Positions 25,801 to 40,800 of a stretch of 64,000 nucleotides of DNA are shown here, in pieces. The stretch is taken from positions 124,001 to 188,000 of the forward strand of contig VWPU01017877.1 in the NCBI GenBank assembly GCA_013398955.1, given 5' to 3'. Positions within the stretch are counted from its first letter, which is position 1. Every line of letters starts with the position of its first letter. This DNA is from Callaeas wilsoni. Its lineage: Eukaryota; Chordata; Aves; Passeriformes; Callaeidae. A program made the position numbers and the translations under genes. Under the pieces are notes generated by a model. The model was given only the letters and a program-made list of their open reading frames with translations. It was not told the DNA's origin and did no database searches.

Positions 25801-28800
25801 ATATTTGTAACCTTTCATTTACTCCTCTCATTTACTCCTTTGACATCTCAAAACCCATGCTTATTAATTCAGCACAATTCTCTTTTGTTCCTCAAAAGTG
25901 AGTAGTTCCAACAAAAAAAACAAGGTTTTTTAAATGTAAACTGTGGGAAGATCATATGTCTTTAATTTTAATTGTGTCTTTTCAGTCATTTATTCTTTTT
26001 ATAAAAATGTAAAATATAAGAATATGAAAGGAAAACAAGTCTGCAATTTTCTAGGCCAGAACTTTCCTTTATATTAATACATGTACATGTGTGTAAAAAC
26101 ACCTTGTAGATAGGCAATACTGCTGATTAGTGTACTAACTTAAAAAGTGAATTATAATAGGCACTTCTAAATGGTAACAAATAGTCTCCTAAAAATCTGT
26201 TTAGAAATTAACTGTATGACTGTAAAATGTTACACATGTTGATAGCACCACTTTATGCTACAAAATAAAGTAAGTTTTCATTAAAGTAAAAAGTTACCTT
26301 GAGTGACTAAGTAACATGTCAATGTTTCAAAAGGCACTGTAAAGATTGTTACATTTTTAACAAAAGACTAAAACACAAATGCATTCTTAATCCACTGGGA
26401 CAAAAGATCAGTTTCAAAGGAAACAATGTATTAGTATTAGAAGTTGAAGGATGACTAAAGTGGCCATTAAACTGAAGCAACTCTACAATTTATGATACTC
26501 AAGAGTTCTCTTCATCCATGGAAAGTTACTAACACATCTTTTTCACTCTGTTCCAGTAAAGCAGTATTAACTGAAGTCCTCACAAGCACTTCATCTCAAC
26601 CCAGACAGGAATAACTGGCTTCAAGAATAACTGTTTCAATAAAACAGTCAACTGTAGGGATCATGAAAAACTCAGCAGCCTTCATATATACTGATGGAAA
26701 ATTAACTGAAGACCTCTCCTACTTTAAAATAAACGCTACATGTACAAGACACAGTATACAGTAAATAATATCTTATGGAAAACTGAAGAATTGGAATTTG
26801 ATAAAATTATACTGTGACCTTCTACTGCAATTTTCACAGAAGAAAAAAGATCTCTAGTGGTTTTGACAGACACCATTTCAAACAATTTCCACTTTAAGTT
26901 TTATTTTTTTTAAAAAAATGTGCCAAAGAATAGTTGCACACATAAATCCTTAATGTCTTTGCACAGGTACTAATGCAAGATGGAAAGAAAAGGATCACAG
27001 CATTACACAAATCCCTTCAGATGGCCTTCCAGTCTAGTTAGGTCTCATTTTGAAACGACACTGAGAGTTCAGTGAAAATCATCTGGCAGGCAGAACATAT
27101 GGGCTCCTCATTTGCCAATATGCATGAGTTCAGGAGATGAAAGATGCTTGACTACAGTTTGGTTTTACTCTACTAGAACAATATACTACACATGCTACAA
27201 GAATTTTGCTCCTAGTGCCATGGTGGGTACAAACAGCCGAGACAACAAACACTGAAGGTGACAGATTCTTCTGAGAGACTTGCATTACATTCTGCACAAT
27301 CTAAATAAGAATTGAAAGCCCAGTATAACAAAAAAAAAAAAAAAATAGTACAGTGAAACTTATGCATATTTAAGAACTTAAGGCAGCAAATACAGTGCAC
27401 AAACTCAAGTAGATATCACCAACTTCATTAGTAATTCAGTTAAAAGCATACTAATATTAATATTTAATCATAACAAATAGAATTAGATGAAAATAAAGGA
27501 AAATAGCTATATTAAAAAGTGAATATATATTCCTACTAACTCGTACTCAAGGAAAAAGATGTTACTAAACATACAATAGCAACAACGGAACCACACTTCA
27601 CAGAATTAGGCTGGTTTTAATAGAACAGCTTATATAATTGGCTATTCACTTACGGGCCTAAGAAGAAATGAGCTTTGAAAAATCTACCTACAATTTACAT
27701 ATCTGTATAGACTATATATACATATGTGTGTCTATATATATGTGTGTGTCTATATATATATATATATATCTCATCAATGATCTTGACAAATAACATTAAG
27801 CTTTCCCTATGACAGGGTTCAAGATTCTCCTATAGTAAAATTCAAATGCCAACAGGAATACTATGACAGATATCAAAAAGCCTGTTTCAATTTGTCCCCC
27901 TTGAGACTTTTCTACCAGCAAAGGTGGCTCTCCATTCCCTGCCTTGGGGAATCTTAATACACTTCATGAAGAAGTCAAATACAACCTTCACAAGATGAAC
28001 TGCAAGGAGAAAGGGCTTCTTTCACTTCACTGTTATTTATATCTAAAAAGAGGTGGCATGGTACGCAGCTGTCATGGTGTCATACCAACATGGAAATGGT
28101 TGTAGGATTTGAAGATCTTTTCCCAACATTCACAGTGACTGTGCAGGCTACCTACACACACCTGCAGCTCCTGATGCTATTCTTTTTCTGTAAAGAGAGA
28201 GATCATGTTTGCATATCCCTCTTTATTCTTTTATTTTCATTTCTTGCCTTGTTTTTTAGTTTTGAAGTTTCATTGTGACTGAGGAAAGGGCAATGGCAGA
28301 CTTTGACATGCATTTGAGACAATGCTCCAAGACATTTTATGAGATCAATCTTTCTAATAAAGCTTTGTGTCACACATTGCATTTGAATTAAAAGCTAGGT
28401 TGTATTTTGAATCTGAGAATTCGCAGAGATAATCAGGATCAAAGGGCATTAAGCATGATCTCTTAATGACTCAGTATCTACAACTTTTTGATTTACTGAG
28501 AATTCACAAATTAGTGAGGCAGGATTTCATTAAGCTCACGTGTATGCAAATCAGCTGGCCTAGAACATTAAAGGTTAAAAAAAACCTTCAAGTTTTGCCT
28601 ACAAATTTACTAATTTACAACCATATCCCTATGCTTCTAATGCTTGTAATACATTGAGAGGTCACAAGTTAAACATTTAACTTTTTATCTCTTTAATGTT
28701 CTGTACTTCAGAGATACACCAGACTACTAGGTAAATTTTGAAGAATGACAAAGCAAAGTAAATTATAAAATTAGATTATTTCAAGAACTTAAAGTAGCAT

Positions 28801-31800
28801 TTTAAAATTCATTAAATATTTCTTTTTATTGTAAGCTTTCTATCAAGGTCTATTAGCATTATCGCTGTGTATTTTCAAGTTAATTAAATCTGCTTCATTG
28901 CCTAAACAATTTGAGTCATCAATTCTTCCTCTTCAGTTTTAACTGGGAAAAAAGTAATTTTAAAGTCTCTTTGCCTTCTGTTCTTACATTACTCTGGAAT
29001 GCCTGCAGAACTTCCTCTGCACCACATTTGATCCACGAGGCTGGAACAAGCTCTTGGGGCCTTCAGCCACATAAACCACTTCAGCTGAAAGTGCTCCGTC
29101 TCCAGCTGGGGCTGTGGGTTCTGAGAACTACACTCTTGCAGCTCATGACAAATGGAGATGTGTCAACTGGACACAAGAACAACACCTTCGCACTCCTGGC
29201 TCCTACGTCAGTAGGATCAGACTGGCAGCAGAAATGGGATCTCTTACATTCTGCATAAACTCAGAACCTGACTTGGACTAAATATAGAAGCAACAGCAAT
29301 TTGCTGTCACTTCCATCAGTGACAAAGGCATCATTCTTTAGCTATAACCTAGCTTTAACAAACCCAAGATAGACAGATTTTTGCTGTTGGAGGCTATACA
29401 TCTGTTCTCTCTCAAGTTCAACACAGCAATGATGTCTTACCATTTAGATGACATTCATGAACTTTTTTCATACACTGTGTTGCATATTTTAATGACATTA
29501 ATACTCTAATATAGCTACAAAGGACTGGGTAAGATAAGCTTGATAGCAGAAGTGCCATTTGTCAAATCCTTACTAAATGTCACACATAAATGACAAACAG
29601 GGTGTGTTTGCTAGCAAGGAAAGGGAGGAGCAGTAAGATAGTATTCAGGAGAGTTTATGGAAAGAGTTTGGAAATGGTAAATGAGATCTGTTTACAACTC
29701 TTCAATGAAATAATTTTCTCCCACCACTTGCGTAAGTTGCATTTTATATCACTCTATTTCCATATTCTATTAAAGGCTACCAAGATGAAGACACTATGTT
29801 GACTTTACCCTAGAAAGCAGTTATGTAAGTAAATGTGTGAATGTAGGAGTAACCTTCTTCCATGCTACATCCTAACTGATACATCAGGCATGGATACAAG
29901 AAATTATCCACTAAAGTATTTTAGGTTTCCCCTACCATATTTTTCAGTATTTCTGCAGTATGGTTGACAAGACAGGCAGAACAAATTTTCCAAGGACAAC
30001 TGAGTTACATATGAAATACTAGATGTCAAAAGTGGTTTTGATTTACAACTACTTTTAGGGAAATCTCAGAAATCAGATATGTGAAAGAATTTGTATTTTT
30101 CCATCATCAAGAAGAAAATCAAAGGATTGTTTGCCTAATCTACCTACTTTGTTATGAGTGAATAAAACTATGGAAGTCTTGAATTACTCTTACTACATTT
30201 CCTTATTTCTTATGAAATTTTTATTTCCTCCAGTATCCTGTAAATTACTATAAGCAAACTTAATCTCACAGAAATACTTAAATTCGTAAAATTATTCTAC
30301 TGGAGAGTATGCACCCTTTAACTGGAAGGAGACATCTTTATTCAAAGGAAAATTCTTATAAACTCTCTATATGGGTTCCATTTGAATTTGTTTTCACTTA
30401 TTGAAAGCTAACAGATCTCAACCATTTTTTCATGACAACTTCAGAATGTATTTAAGTATTTTTTTATTCTGTTATCCAGCATGACCTATGTGGTGAAGTT
30501 TCTCCACACGAAGATACTGCTTTCTTATTTAAGAGTCTAATTTTTCAGAAAGAGCACCTCCTAGCTGACCTTAAGGTAACAGGAATTTCTGTGGATGCAT
30601 ACTGTTGACAGCTTTGATGTTGACATTTAAATAAAAATAAATGTCTATGAGCCATATTTACATAGGACACTTAGGTTCAGAGAATCCTGCCCTCAGTGAG
30701 AAAAGAAAAGCTTCTAGAAAAATTCAGAGAATCCAACCAAGATCCCTACTTTGAACTATATTTCCTTTTTAATTATACAGGAAGAGCAAGGAAACAAGCC
30801 AACTCTGCCTGAAGTTAGCTCTTATGAATACTCCCCCATCTCTCTTGTCCATAAACAAACAATAGTATTTGAGGCTAGAAAGTATGCAGCATTGGTATCT
30901 ATATTTATTTCTAGGAGCTGAAATGGTTGTGCGAACTTCTTTCATCAGTGTTACTTATCCTTTCGAGTATTACTTACAGATAGTAAAGAAATTGGACTGT
31001 GAAGGATCCCTCTGAGACCCCACTGGACACTTTCCAAAAGCAGATCATTTTACTGTATTCTATTTAATCCTTTACACACTTTTCAATCCAGGTGACAAGG
31101 CTGAGAGGCATATAAACACAACAGTTTTCCAATAAGACGGTACAGTACAATATAGTATCAAGCAGACACAGTACCACAACACGTTCATTTGGTCAACAGA
31201 AGTATCAATCACTTTCCTAGCCTGCTCTGGTAAGTTTTTACATGCAAGCTAAATGCTGGCTTCTTCCACATTGACACTGGCATCAAGAAAGACTGAAGTT
31301 CATTTTAATAAATGGCAATTGCCAATAGATGCTTAAAAAAATCATTTATAACATTTGTCCGTCTGCCTTTTGGCAGCTACCTAATGTTTCTTTGACAGCC
31401 ACAAGAGACTGCTGGAGGTTTAAACACATAAAGAAACTCATTAAAGAATCTGCAGTGTGAATATCCAGATCTGCTGATGGCTATACATTAAAAGTATTTT
31501 AATTTTATTCAAATGAAATTATTAGAATTAAGTTAACATCTTAAGAATAGAAGACTAGAAGATGCATGAAGGGCTTGAACTTTTTAAATGTGTAAAAAAA
31601 TCTGTCACTCAATTATATGACTGCATGGAACACATTTCAGTAAGAGTTTAAAACCTAGGAAATAACTATAAATTGGTCTTAAAAGTGAGATTACACATGA
31701 CAGATACAATAAAAATTAACACTGTTTTTGCACGGCAAAGTACTATAGAATTAGCTTGTCTTCTACTTTGTGTTTTTAATACAGATTTTTAAGTCCTCAT

Positions 31801-34800
31801 ATGCACTCATTAATATTGCAAATAATTACTTCTACATCACACAGTCTAGAAACAAATAAAAAGAGCACATCGGTGTGTGGTATTCCAACATCATATGCAT
31901 TGTAGACTACAATGCATTTTTAGACTATGGGTAGTTTAAATCATCTTCAGGTACTGCTCTGGCAAGAACCACTTAGGACAGAGTATGTGATAACTCAGCA
32001 ACCCTTTTCCCCAAAAGGAGCAGAGTAAGTTGTTAATTTCAATGCTGCTGTGGCTGAGCAGATTTCACAGCCTGCAGTGTGATTTCCATACTACTGGGAT
32101 ATAAATTCAAAGCTCCTCTACTTTTTAATGATTGCCTTAAAATTAAGAGCTAAAGTAGCAGGTAGCTTTATTTATACCTGATAAATCTGATAACTATATA
32201 TACAAGGTTATGTTTGACAAAACAAACCACTGTACTACAAATCATTACTCTCAACTTACCTGGTGCTAACCCAGCAGTAGCAGGACTTCCCATGGAGGGG
32301 TGAGAGAACAAGGCTTGAGAGAAGGCAGACATACTTGACTGGGATACATTACTCAGCCTGGAGGTTGATCCCCCTTTAGGAATAAACTCACTTGCAGAAG
32401 GATTTGGTGTCTGTTTAAAAAAAGAAATAATAAATTAAATGTTTCTTTTAAATGAGAAGGGATGGAGAGTGCCTAGTTGGTAGAAGATACTTTCTAGAAA
32501 GGCCTATTAGTACAGGGGGTATTTTTAAGCTACATACAGCTTGCTGACAAGAACAAAGAATACTGGAAGCTGGTCTGCTTGAACAAATTTAGATGTGTTT
32601 TTAGCTTATGTCTGAAGTGGTATAAGCAAACCTTCCATATGAGCAGCTGGTGTACAAATTCATACAACATTTTGCAAAAGGCTTTCCATAAGCATTACAA
32701 GTAGGAGAACAGACTTGACACTAAGAAAGCTTTGCCACAGCTGCACAGACTATTCCCCCATGACTTCAGCAATTTTATCTCAAACTAACTAGCAATTTCA
32801 AATTAAAGGACTAAAAATGATTCCTACTAGGAAAGCCATCCCTGCCTCTATTTCAAACAGATCTGTATGTTCAGATTTTTTGTGAAGTTAACTTCTGCCT
32901 TAATTACCTGTTTCATTTATCTAGCACCTTTATTATTAAAGTCTAATTTGGTGCCCCAGAAAAAAAAAGAAGCAGAATGATGGTCAAACATCCAGTATTT
33001 GTTAGTACATAAAACAAACACACGAGCAATTTTTAATTTCTATTAAAATCGGTGCAGACAGTTTTGTAGTTTGGGATCATGGTGTTTGTTTTGAGGTAAG
33101 GTTTTTGTTTGATTTGGGGTAGGGAGGGTTAGAAAAAGAAAATCCCAGTTAGACCTCAAAAGGCAAAAAGCTTATTATTGGGCAGCCAATTACAAATGAC
33201 ATGAGTGGAACAAAAACTACATTAAGCCAAGAAATAAAACCAATTATTACATGAATGCTCTGAAAAGATTGAAGATTAAGAAATTACAGGGTTTGGTTTA
33301 TTAAGAAATCTGAAGAGTACCTCTCAAAAGTGTCTAAACAAGTTAGGTAAAATAAGAAGACAGCAACAGCTCCCAATAGACAAGGGATACTGTTAGGATA
33401 ATCCATAAAGGTTTTTTACAGAAAATTGTATCGGACCACTTTGGTTTCAGGCAGTTTTAAAATAACCAAATATATCAACTGTTAGTTAAACTACCAATAC
33501 TGATTTTACCAATATAAAGTGGCATCAGAGAACGTGAGTTAGTGCCAAATTAGAAGTGAAGTGTGAACATTAATTTAGACAGTGAGAAAAGTACTTGAAG
33601 AGTTTCTGTTAATTGGGTTTTAATACCTTTATTTGAACATTTCTGCCAAATATCATAGTATTAATGTATTTCAATGCACTGAAAAAGAAGATTCTCAAAG
33701 TTGTAAAATTAAAGAAGATGCTGAGGTTTAAAAGCAAATAGCAAAAATATTCTACCTTTAATCACACAGTAAATTTTAACCACTATCCACTTTATGATAT
33801 CAACTTTACCACCTTGTTCGTCATCTTACATGTGCATGTTTCTGAATATTCAAGGAACAGCTATAAGCAAATACGTAAATTGTGAAGTAAAACACATATT
33901 TATATGGGTAAAGAGTTTACATGAATTTTAAAAGTCTTTAATCACAGTTAAGGAAAACATGCTAAGATATACACTAATACAGCAAAACAAATGATAAGTT
34001 GAATTATACAGACTGAAAACCTATAACTGACACATTTATATGGTCAAAAGGTCATATTCTGGACTTATCTGAATTTAGGTACAGGAATAACTAAGAGAAT
34101 GGTGTTCCTCTAGATAAAAGCTGGCATGCAACCATTCAGCGAAATCTGCACTGAAACTGGAGAAAATTACAGAGGTGGTAAAGAGTAAAGTAGAACTTAT
34201 CCAAACAGCAATAGAGCTAAACAGTAGTCAAACAAAACAACTGGGAGAGCAACAGAATTCCAAAGAACTACAAGATTCACATTCTTCCACTGCTAAAAGT
34301 AGCAATGACACATCCATAGCTCTGTCACATCTAAATACTGTGTCAACTAGGCGACGAGGGCGGGACACGGCATTAAGTTTGAAGCATGCAAGCAGAGAGA
34401 AAGACACCTTCTGCAAGGTAACTCAGACCTTCCTAGAGGAACTGAGAGACTTCCCAAACTCCCATCCACAGCATTCTGGTTCAACTCCTACCATTTTCAC
34501 CTACTGATTCAAACAACTCCGACAACATAGAGATGCTTCTTGATTCTAAATGCATTCTGCAAGTTTTCATAGGCCACTTTAGGGTCTAAAAGTTACTTAC
34601 TTACAAAAATGTTACTTACTAAAAGTTACCGATAACCATCAAAATTTTTAAACGCAGCTTTACTTTAAAAAAGAGCTCCACTTTAACTGGTAGGTGTTTT
34701 AATTTATCCAAGTGAAAGAGTCAAACCCAGGAATCTGCTAGGGCTGACCTGGTCTATGCTGCAGAATTACAAAGAGCACTGGGTAAAGTCTGATGGAAAT

Positions 34801-37800
34801 TCAGTTTCATTCCATTTTTTGATATCACAATTCAGGATGAGCATCAAAGCCTGCTAAGATTAAATTGTTTTAACATAACTTTGATGAAAATGTTGTATAT
34901 GAGTAAACAGCTTTGATTTCTGAAGATAGACCCTATACTATGAAAGCCTGCTTTACTTCTCTGTGATGCTACAAACATGAAGCTGCAATCCAAGACTTTC
35001 CCCACTGGTTAAAAAAAGTGATTTAACTTTTGGTTACAATTTTAAAAGACCCTTCTATCTTCAAGTTGTTTTCTAAATACAGAAAAAAAGTCAAGCTCCA
35101 TAGTCACTAACCAGAATAAACTAATCAAAGTAATACAGCTAATTTTAGTGACTGGTGGTCAAAACTACCAAATACTGTCAGACAATCTGAAGCTTAAGCG
35201 GCAATCCTCATTTAAATTCATTATATCTATGTGAAGCTGCAGTTCTTAAAAACTTTTATTCTTTTGAAAACATTTTATCTGAAGTAAAACATTAATTTTT
35301 CTGAAAATAGTTTACTTCCATGAAAATAATTAAAATATTTAGGCCAGATTAAGTAACTAAACTAAGTGAGGGAATCTAATATTACTATTAGCTCTTCAAT
35401 ATTTAATATTTTAATTACTTTTGAATCTTTGTAGATAACCATTTTGCAGCAATGACCATGCAAATATGCCAGAATTAGAAAGTCACATTCTTAGTGGCCA
35501 ATGATTCAAAATATTATATTCTTGGCCTGAAAAAATATCCTATTTTCACTCTGTCAACTCGTAATGCAAAGTATTAATTCCAGTTTTAGGTTTATAATTG
35601 GATCAATGGTAAGCTTGAAAATCTGTTTAAATGGTAACCTTGCTTTAGAACTCTACAGAGTATTCTTACTCTAAGTTTTTCCTTTAGAGTCCTACCAAAC
35701 TTTCCAAGATGATGTAAAAAAATTAAACTTTTACAAGAATGAAAATCTAGATCTTATTAGTGAAAAATATTTTCTTCATTCTGTATTATGTTTCAATTTC
35801 TCACAAACACAGCATTTAAACAAAGTTCATTTAATTAGTAATTAATTACTCATCTCAGAATAAAGTAACTTATTCATGCTAGATGAGGCTTAAAATTTTA
35901 AGTCAGAAAAAATCAGGATTGGTAAAATATGGAGAGAAAATGGGTATTGAAAATTGTTATTAATTTTCAAGTGTAACCAGAAGAATGGACATGCATCAAT
36001 CATGAAATGGCTATGCAGTACTGCGATGTTAAACGCTTAACAATAAACAGAGCCTATTAGCACTGTCTGCACTGTGTTGGGTAAGTCTATGTTCAGTTAC
36101 AAATGCAAATGTCCCATAAAAAGGCACATACAAAATTATAAAATGCTAACAAACATGTTTTCAACAAACAGCATTAAAGAGAAGGAAGTATAGCTGTGTC
36201 AGCTATGTTACGTTTTCCTAGCAAACCACCTAAGGTGACTTCTAATGATACCTTTGCTAAAACTGCCATCATTCTCTTTTCCTCTTAACCTTGCCAACTG
36301 AAATCTCATCCCCCTTCTTCCAGGATATTAATAAAAATGTTGTCAAACTAAAGCAGTGAAGGAACTTCCCTAATTATTACCTCAATACCTACACATGCAT
36401 TCTCAGAATGATTCCATGAAGAAATTTCATCGAAATACCCTACTTTCAGATTCTTTAAGTCCATGCCTCTTTTCAGTCAGCTTTGCAAAGAAACTTCCAA
36501 AGATAGACCACAAAACGGAGTCCATCCAGCTCCCCTTACAAAAACAATTCCTACACTTCTGTACATCAGTGTGAAAAAAAAACTTTCTAAAACACATATA
36601 AATACAGTCCAAATGAAGGCTGATTTTAGCCATGATGCAATTACTAAGGATGGAACCAAAAAAGTACAAAAGGAGGCCAGGACTACTAAATAACTCATTT
36701 GTGTCACCAGTCAGCTCAGAATTTGACTGCTGGCTTTCATGCTTTTACAGGTATTAAAAGGAAGTGAAATTAAAATATAGCATGGAGGGCAAGAAACAAA
36801 ATATTTTGTGAGTACCACCAAAAAAACCCCTAAAACAATTCAAGGCTCCTTAAAATAAGGTACAGATCAAAGTAAAGAGTAAGCCAAGGATCTAAGCTGA
36901 AGACCATCACTGGAAGGACTACACAGCAGCATGCGGCATCACTGTAGGTTGAGGAGTTACACATAACAGATTTCTGTAATTCAGAAATAAAATCAAAATT
37001 CCTGTTTCATCAACTATAAACTTCGATACATATGATTTGTCTTAACACTCCTCAGCGACAAACTCGTAAGGTCCCACTGCTGCACTAATTAATAAATGAA
37101 TCCTCAAAGTGCCTTTAAGTACAGGAGTGAGCTGGAACACAGGGACGTACAAGTTATGAAGCCTTTGGAGAGCCACACAGGGATCCCACAGGAATACTGG
37201 AAACCACCCTTCTCTCTCTCTCTTTTCTCACTCAGCATCTTTTGACACAGCACACAGCTGTATAGCAGCAGCAGCAGACACCACATCAGCTTCAGGGGCT
37301 GTAATAGTACTTCATTAGATTGGTTCTGGTTTCACATTCAACCAAAGCCCAAAGCCAGCTAGCTAACTCAAAAAGTAGGCCAATCTCATTGGATTTCAGA
37401 AGGATGTGCTAATGCACTTACCATGCTAGAAACTGGATACAAGCCTCTTTATTCTCTTTTTATGTTCTCCTTCACTTCCAAATTCATGCTGATCTGTTCT
37501 GACATCCCAAATTATACAATCATGTAATGGTTACAGAAAACCACCGCTAACCCACACCCATGCTATAAAGCAGGGCACTCCTTTACCAGCCTATTTTTGG
37601 CTTAGTTTTCATAAGATCTCTCAGGAATACAGAAACATGCAGAAGTCTTTCTTGAGCTTAACATGTTGTTATTTTGTTGTTGTTGGGTTTTGGGGTTTCT
37701 TTGTTGTTTTTTAATGGGCAGATGTTCTATATGAGGAGATTCACTTTACAGAGCATTGTTGCAATTCCTCCAAGGATTTCCTGCGAGCCATGACAGCAGG

Positions 37801-40800
37801 AAAGGATGCATTTTGTGATGTCAGAGCAACCCAGAAGACAAGGGAGGTTGCCAACGACTTCAAAGTAAATCTCCTTCTATCCAACCACTGAATTTGTGTA
37901 ACATGCTACATTATTATAATTACGGTGACAAGTCATCTCATCACTCCAACAATAGGCTCTAATAAATCTCAATTTGCCACCATTATTAGTTTTATTGCTC
38001 TACTGCTCTTGCAGAAGAATTAAGAGTCAACTTCATTAAAACTGGGTAAAATTTGTTGGCTAAAGATCTTTTGGTTTATAAACCAGAACACAGGCTCAGA
38101 CAAAACCATTAGCAAAGTCTTGTCATGACTGGCAAGTAGATCTCACTAAAGAGTAAACTTTAAAATTAGATTTGGAATATTTTCACATTTCTTTAACAAA
38201 AATCGTTTAAAGTACTGTAAAAACATCTAAAGTTTTAGAAGTCCATGCTCCTAATGCAACATACTTGAAAAAATTAATTTCTATGATCATTTTTTGCTTA
38301 AGAAATAAACAAGGATTCAGTTATTGATGGTGAATAACAACTAATCTGTACAACTAAAATGTATTTATTCCTACGATTTTAAGGAGAATTACCATTTGCT
38401 ATTATAATATGTATCATGTGGTAGTATGTTGCGGTGGTCCAGCCCACCTTTGGGCTGAGAATGGACAAAGGCGTGCAGTGGGTGGAAGTTCCAGCCTCCG
38501 GGACGTCATTCCACCTAGCTATTCCTCCCTTGTTCCAGAAACATCTTTTTTCTTTAGTTACCCATTGGTTCTACCTTTCATGTTTATGTATATCCTTGCT
38601 GTTTAGTCAATTAAGTTCTGTTGTTCTACAATCCCCATTGGTCTATTGCAATCAAACCTTCCCTATTGTTCCTTTTATGGTATATCTGACACCTTTTGTC
38701 TTCTCCCTATTGGTTTATCCCTTTGTTCCTCCCTTCTCCTCCCCTACCTTAAAAGACAGTGTAACTGTCATTCTGCGCTCTTTTGTTGCTCCTCATCCTG
38801 GCCTCCTGACCTCCGGGTTGGGAATAAAGACTTGGGTGCTGCAACATTGAGTCTCTCTTCCCTCCTTCGCCTCTGCCGATCGGTACAGGTACCATCGACT
38901 GCTGCCAGCTCCACTGTGAGCCCAGACACAGACAGCTCCAGCAGGAGCTTGCACCAGGCACAAAGCTTCTCCCTGTCTCGCCACCGGGACACTTGAAGCT
39001 AGTCGTCTGCTCGGCCACTGGGCGGTCAAGCAGTTGGCAGCAGTAGTATAGTAGCTCAGGACACTTCCTAACATAAGGTAGGATACATCACTATAAAACT
39101 TTGGTTTGGGTCTTTATGCCTTTTTAACGCACAACCCAGAGTACAATTCACTCTGCAGACTTCACCTACAATCATGTAAATGTAACAGCATATTTAAACA
39201 AAACAGATCCGGATTATAAATTCAGAGCCATGCAGGAGTAACAGTTAAATTATTTTACAATGCAAGTTTTAACACTTTTCCTTCTTCAGTCTTGCCAGAC
39301 TCCACAGTTTCTCTTCGATCCCTCCTGTTCCTCCTCCAATTCTATTTATTACGGCTGGCGCATCCTTCTGTTCATATTTCCACCATATAAATGTTTTGCT
39401 GAAGCCCACATCTCCATGGGAAGCTATGCCATTGCATCATGTACTACAAAATCTTAAGCTGCACACAGTTTAAATCAATTATGTAGCCAGGATTCTGGTG
39501 CAATAAAGGAGCCTGGAACTGTACCCTTTGAAAGCTACATGCTCTGCAGCCAGTCCCAAATACTGCCAACCTCAGAAAGCATGGGGACCCTGAGCTTCCT
39601 TCCCCCTTTGCCACACTTTGAACACTACTTCAGAGTGCACAGGTACTGAGAAGACAACTGCTCCTGGGAAGAAGCTTCAAGTTTCAGGCCACTGCCTCTC
39701 CAGCCTCCAGAAGAATTAAGTTCTTTTGCTTCTACTCTAAATGGAGTAGATTAACAACAAAGCTTGTTGCATCACTGTACAGCAAGAAAACAACAGAGGA
39801 CAGGAGTACAAATAGGTCTTTTTTTTGCCCTTTAATATCCACCTGAAAACTAAAGACCAATTTTCTGATTCCCTCTTCTCAGAACAACTGTCTTTAATTA
39901 TGGCTTAAACTCACTGTTAGATACACACGATAAATTCAGTTTGTCAGTCTTCTCTCCCTTCAAAACAGTACTGCTTTACAGGCTCTCACCACTGTCCTTC
40001 AAGCTTACCTGGTCCTTCTACCAATGTTTCCTTTAAGCTTCATCTTTTCTCCATCAGTGCTTGTGCTACTTCCTCAGCAGCAAAAAGGCCAAGATAGACT
40101 GAAGGTTCAAATGTCCCTAAATAACGTAGCATCGGTTTGCCTACATCACACTGCCCATTTCAGTAACACAGAGATGTCCAAACATCAAATTATGCAAAAC
40201 TAGTATCAGCATGGAAAGGAGCTCATGCAAGCATCATGTCAGCCCTTACACGGCAGAAATTCAGTAAACTGAAAGAAAATCATACAGTGCCACAAGTTCT
40301 AGCTGGAAGTCTGTTGTCATTTTACCTATTTCATTCACTTAGAAAACACCAAAAATAACATAACCCTCCAAGGAAGACCACAGTAACAATCTCTGAGGAA
40401 TCAAAGGCACTACACACAAGTGAAAACAGTATTAGCAGCAGTGGTGCAGTTCCCACTACTGTAATAATTTCCATCTAAGCTGCATTTTAAGGGACATGAA
40501 GCAGATTCATCCTAGGCTAGAATTATTCTTCATTTTTATCCCAAGGATTACCAGCTACTTTGCTAAAGAGATATTCAAATCCAGCTGTACCACTCCCCTC
40601 TTACAGAGTGGAAGAAGATTTAGGAATAAATTAAAATAATGGTAAGAGATGCATATATTTCACAAACAAGTTAAGAAATATAAACTATCCCAACATAAAT
40701 TTTTAGAATTTATACTTCCTGATCATGGTGGTAATGTCATCAGATTCTATACTGAGGGCACCTATTTGTATTGTGTCAATCATTTTAACAACAATCACTA

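Larger units (their letters stand above)
24253..32259. other. PAN3 intron w5-w6 (8.0 kb)
   Basis: Very AT-rich. It holds a diverged direct repeat (25014-25106 and 25506-25604), an A16 run at 27330-27345, a TA/TG microsatellite at 27711-27770, a GC-richer patch at about 28960-29260 and a perfect short palindrome at 31895-31917. No extra exon or known transposon could be supported. Confidence 0.7.

Noticed and set aside
34175..34507. 110-codon plus-strand open frame, possible hidden gene
   Set aside because: No start context, splice signals or recognisable domain; Ser/Thr/Lys/Gln-rich composition fits AT-rich intron sequence read in a lucky frame.
38434..38850. 138-codon plus-strand open frame inside the LTR
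   Set aside because: It lies in the U3/R part of a solo LTR and crosses its poly(A) signal. The translation is a Leu/Ser/Pro mix caused by pyrimidine-rich DNA, not a retroviral protein.
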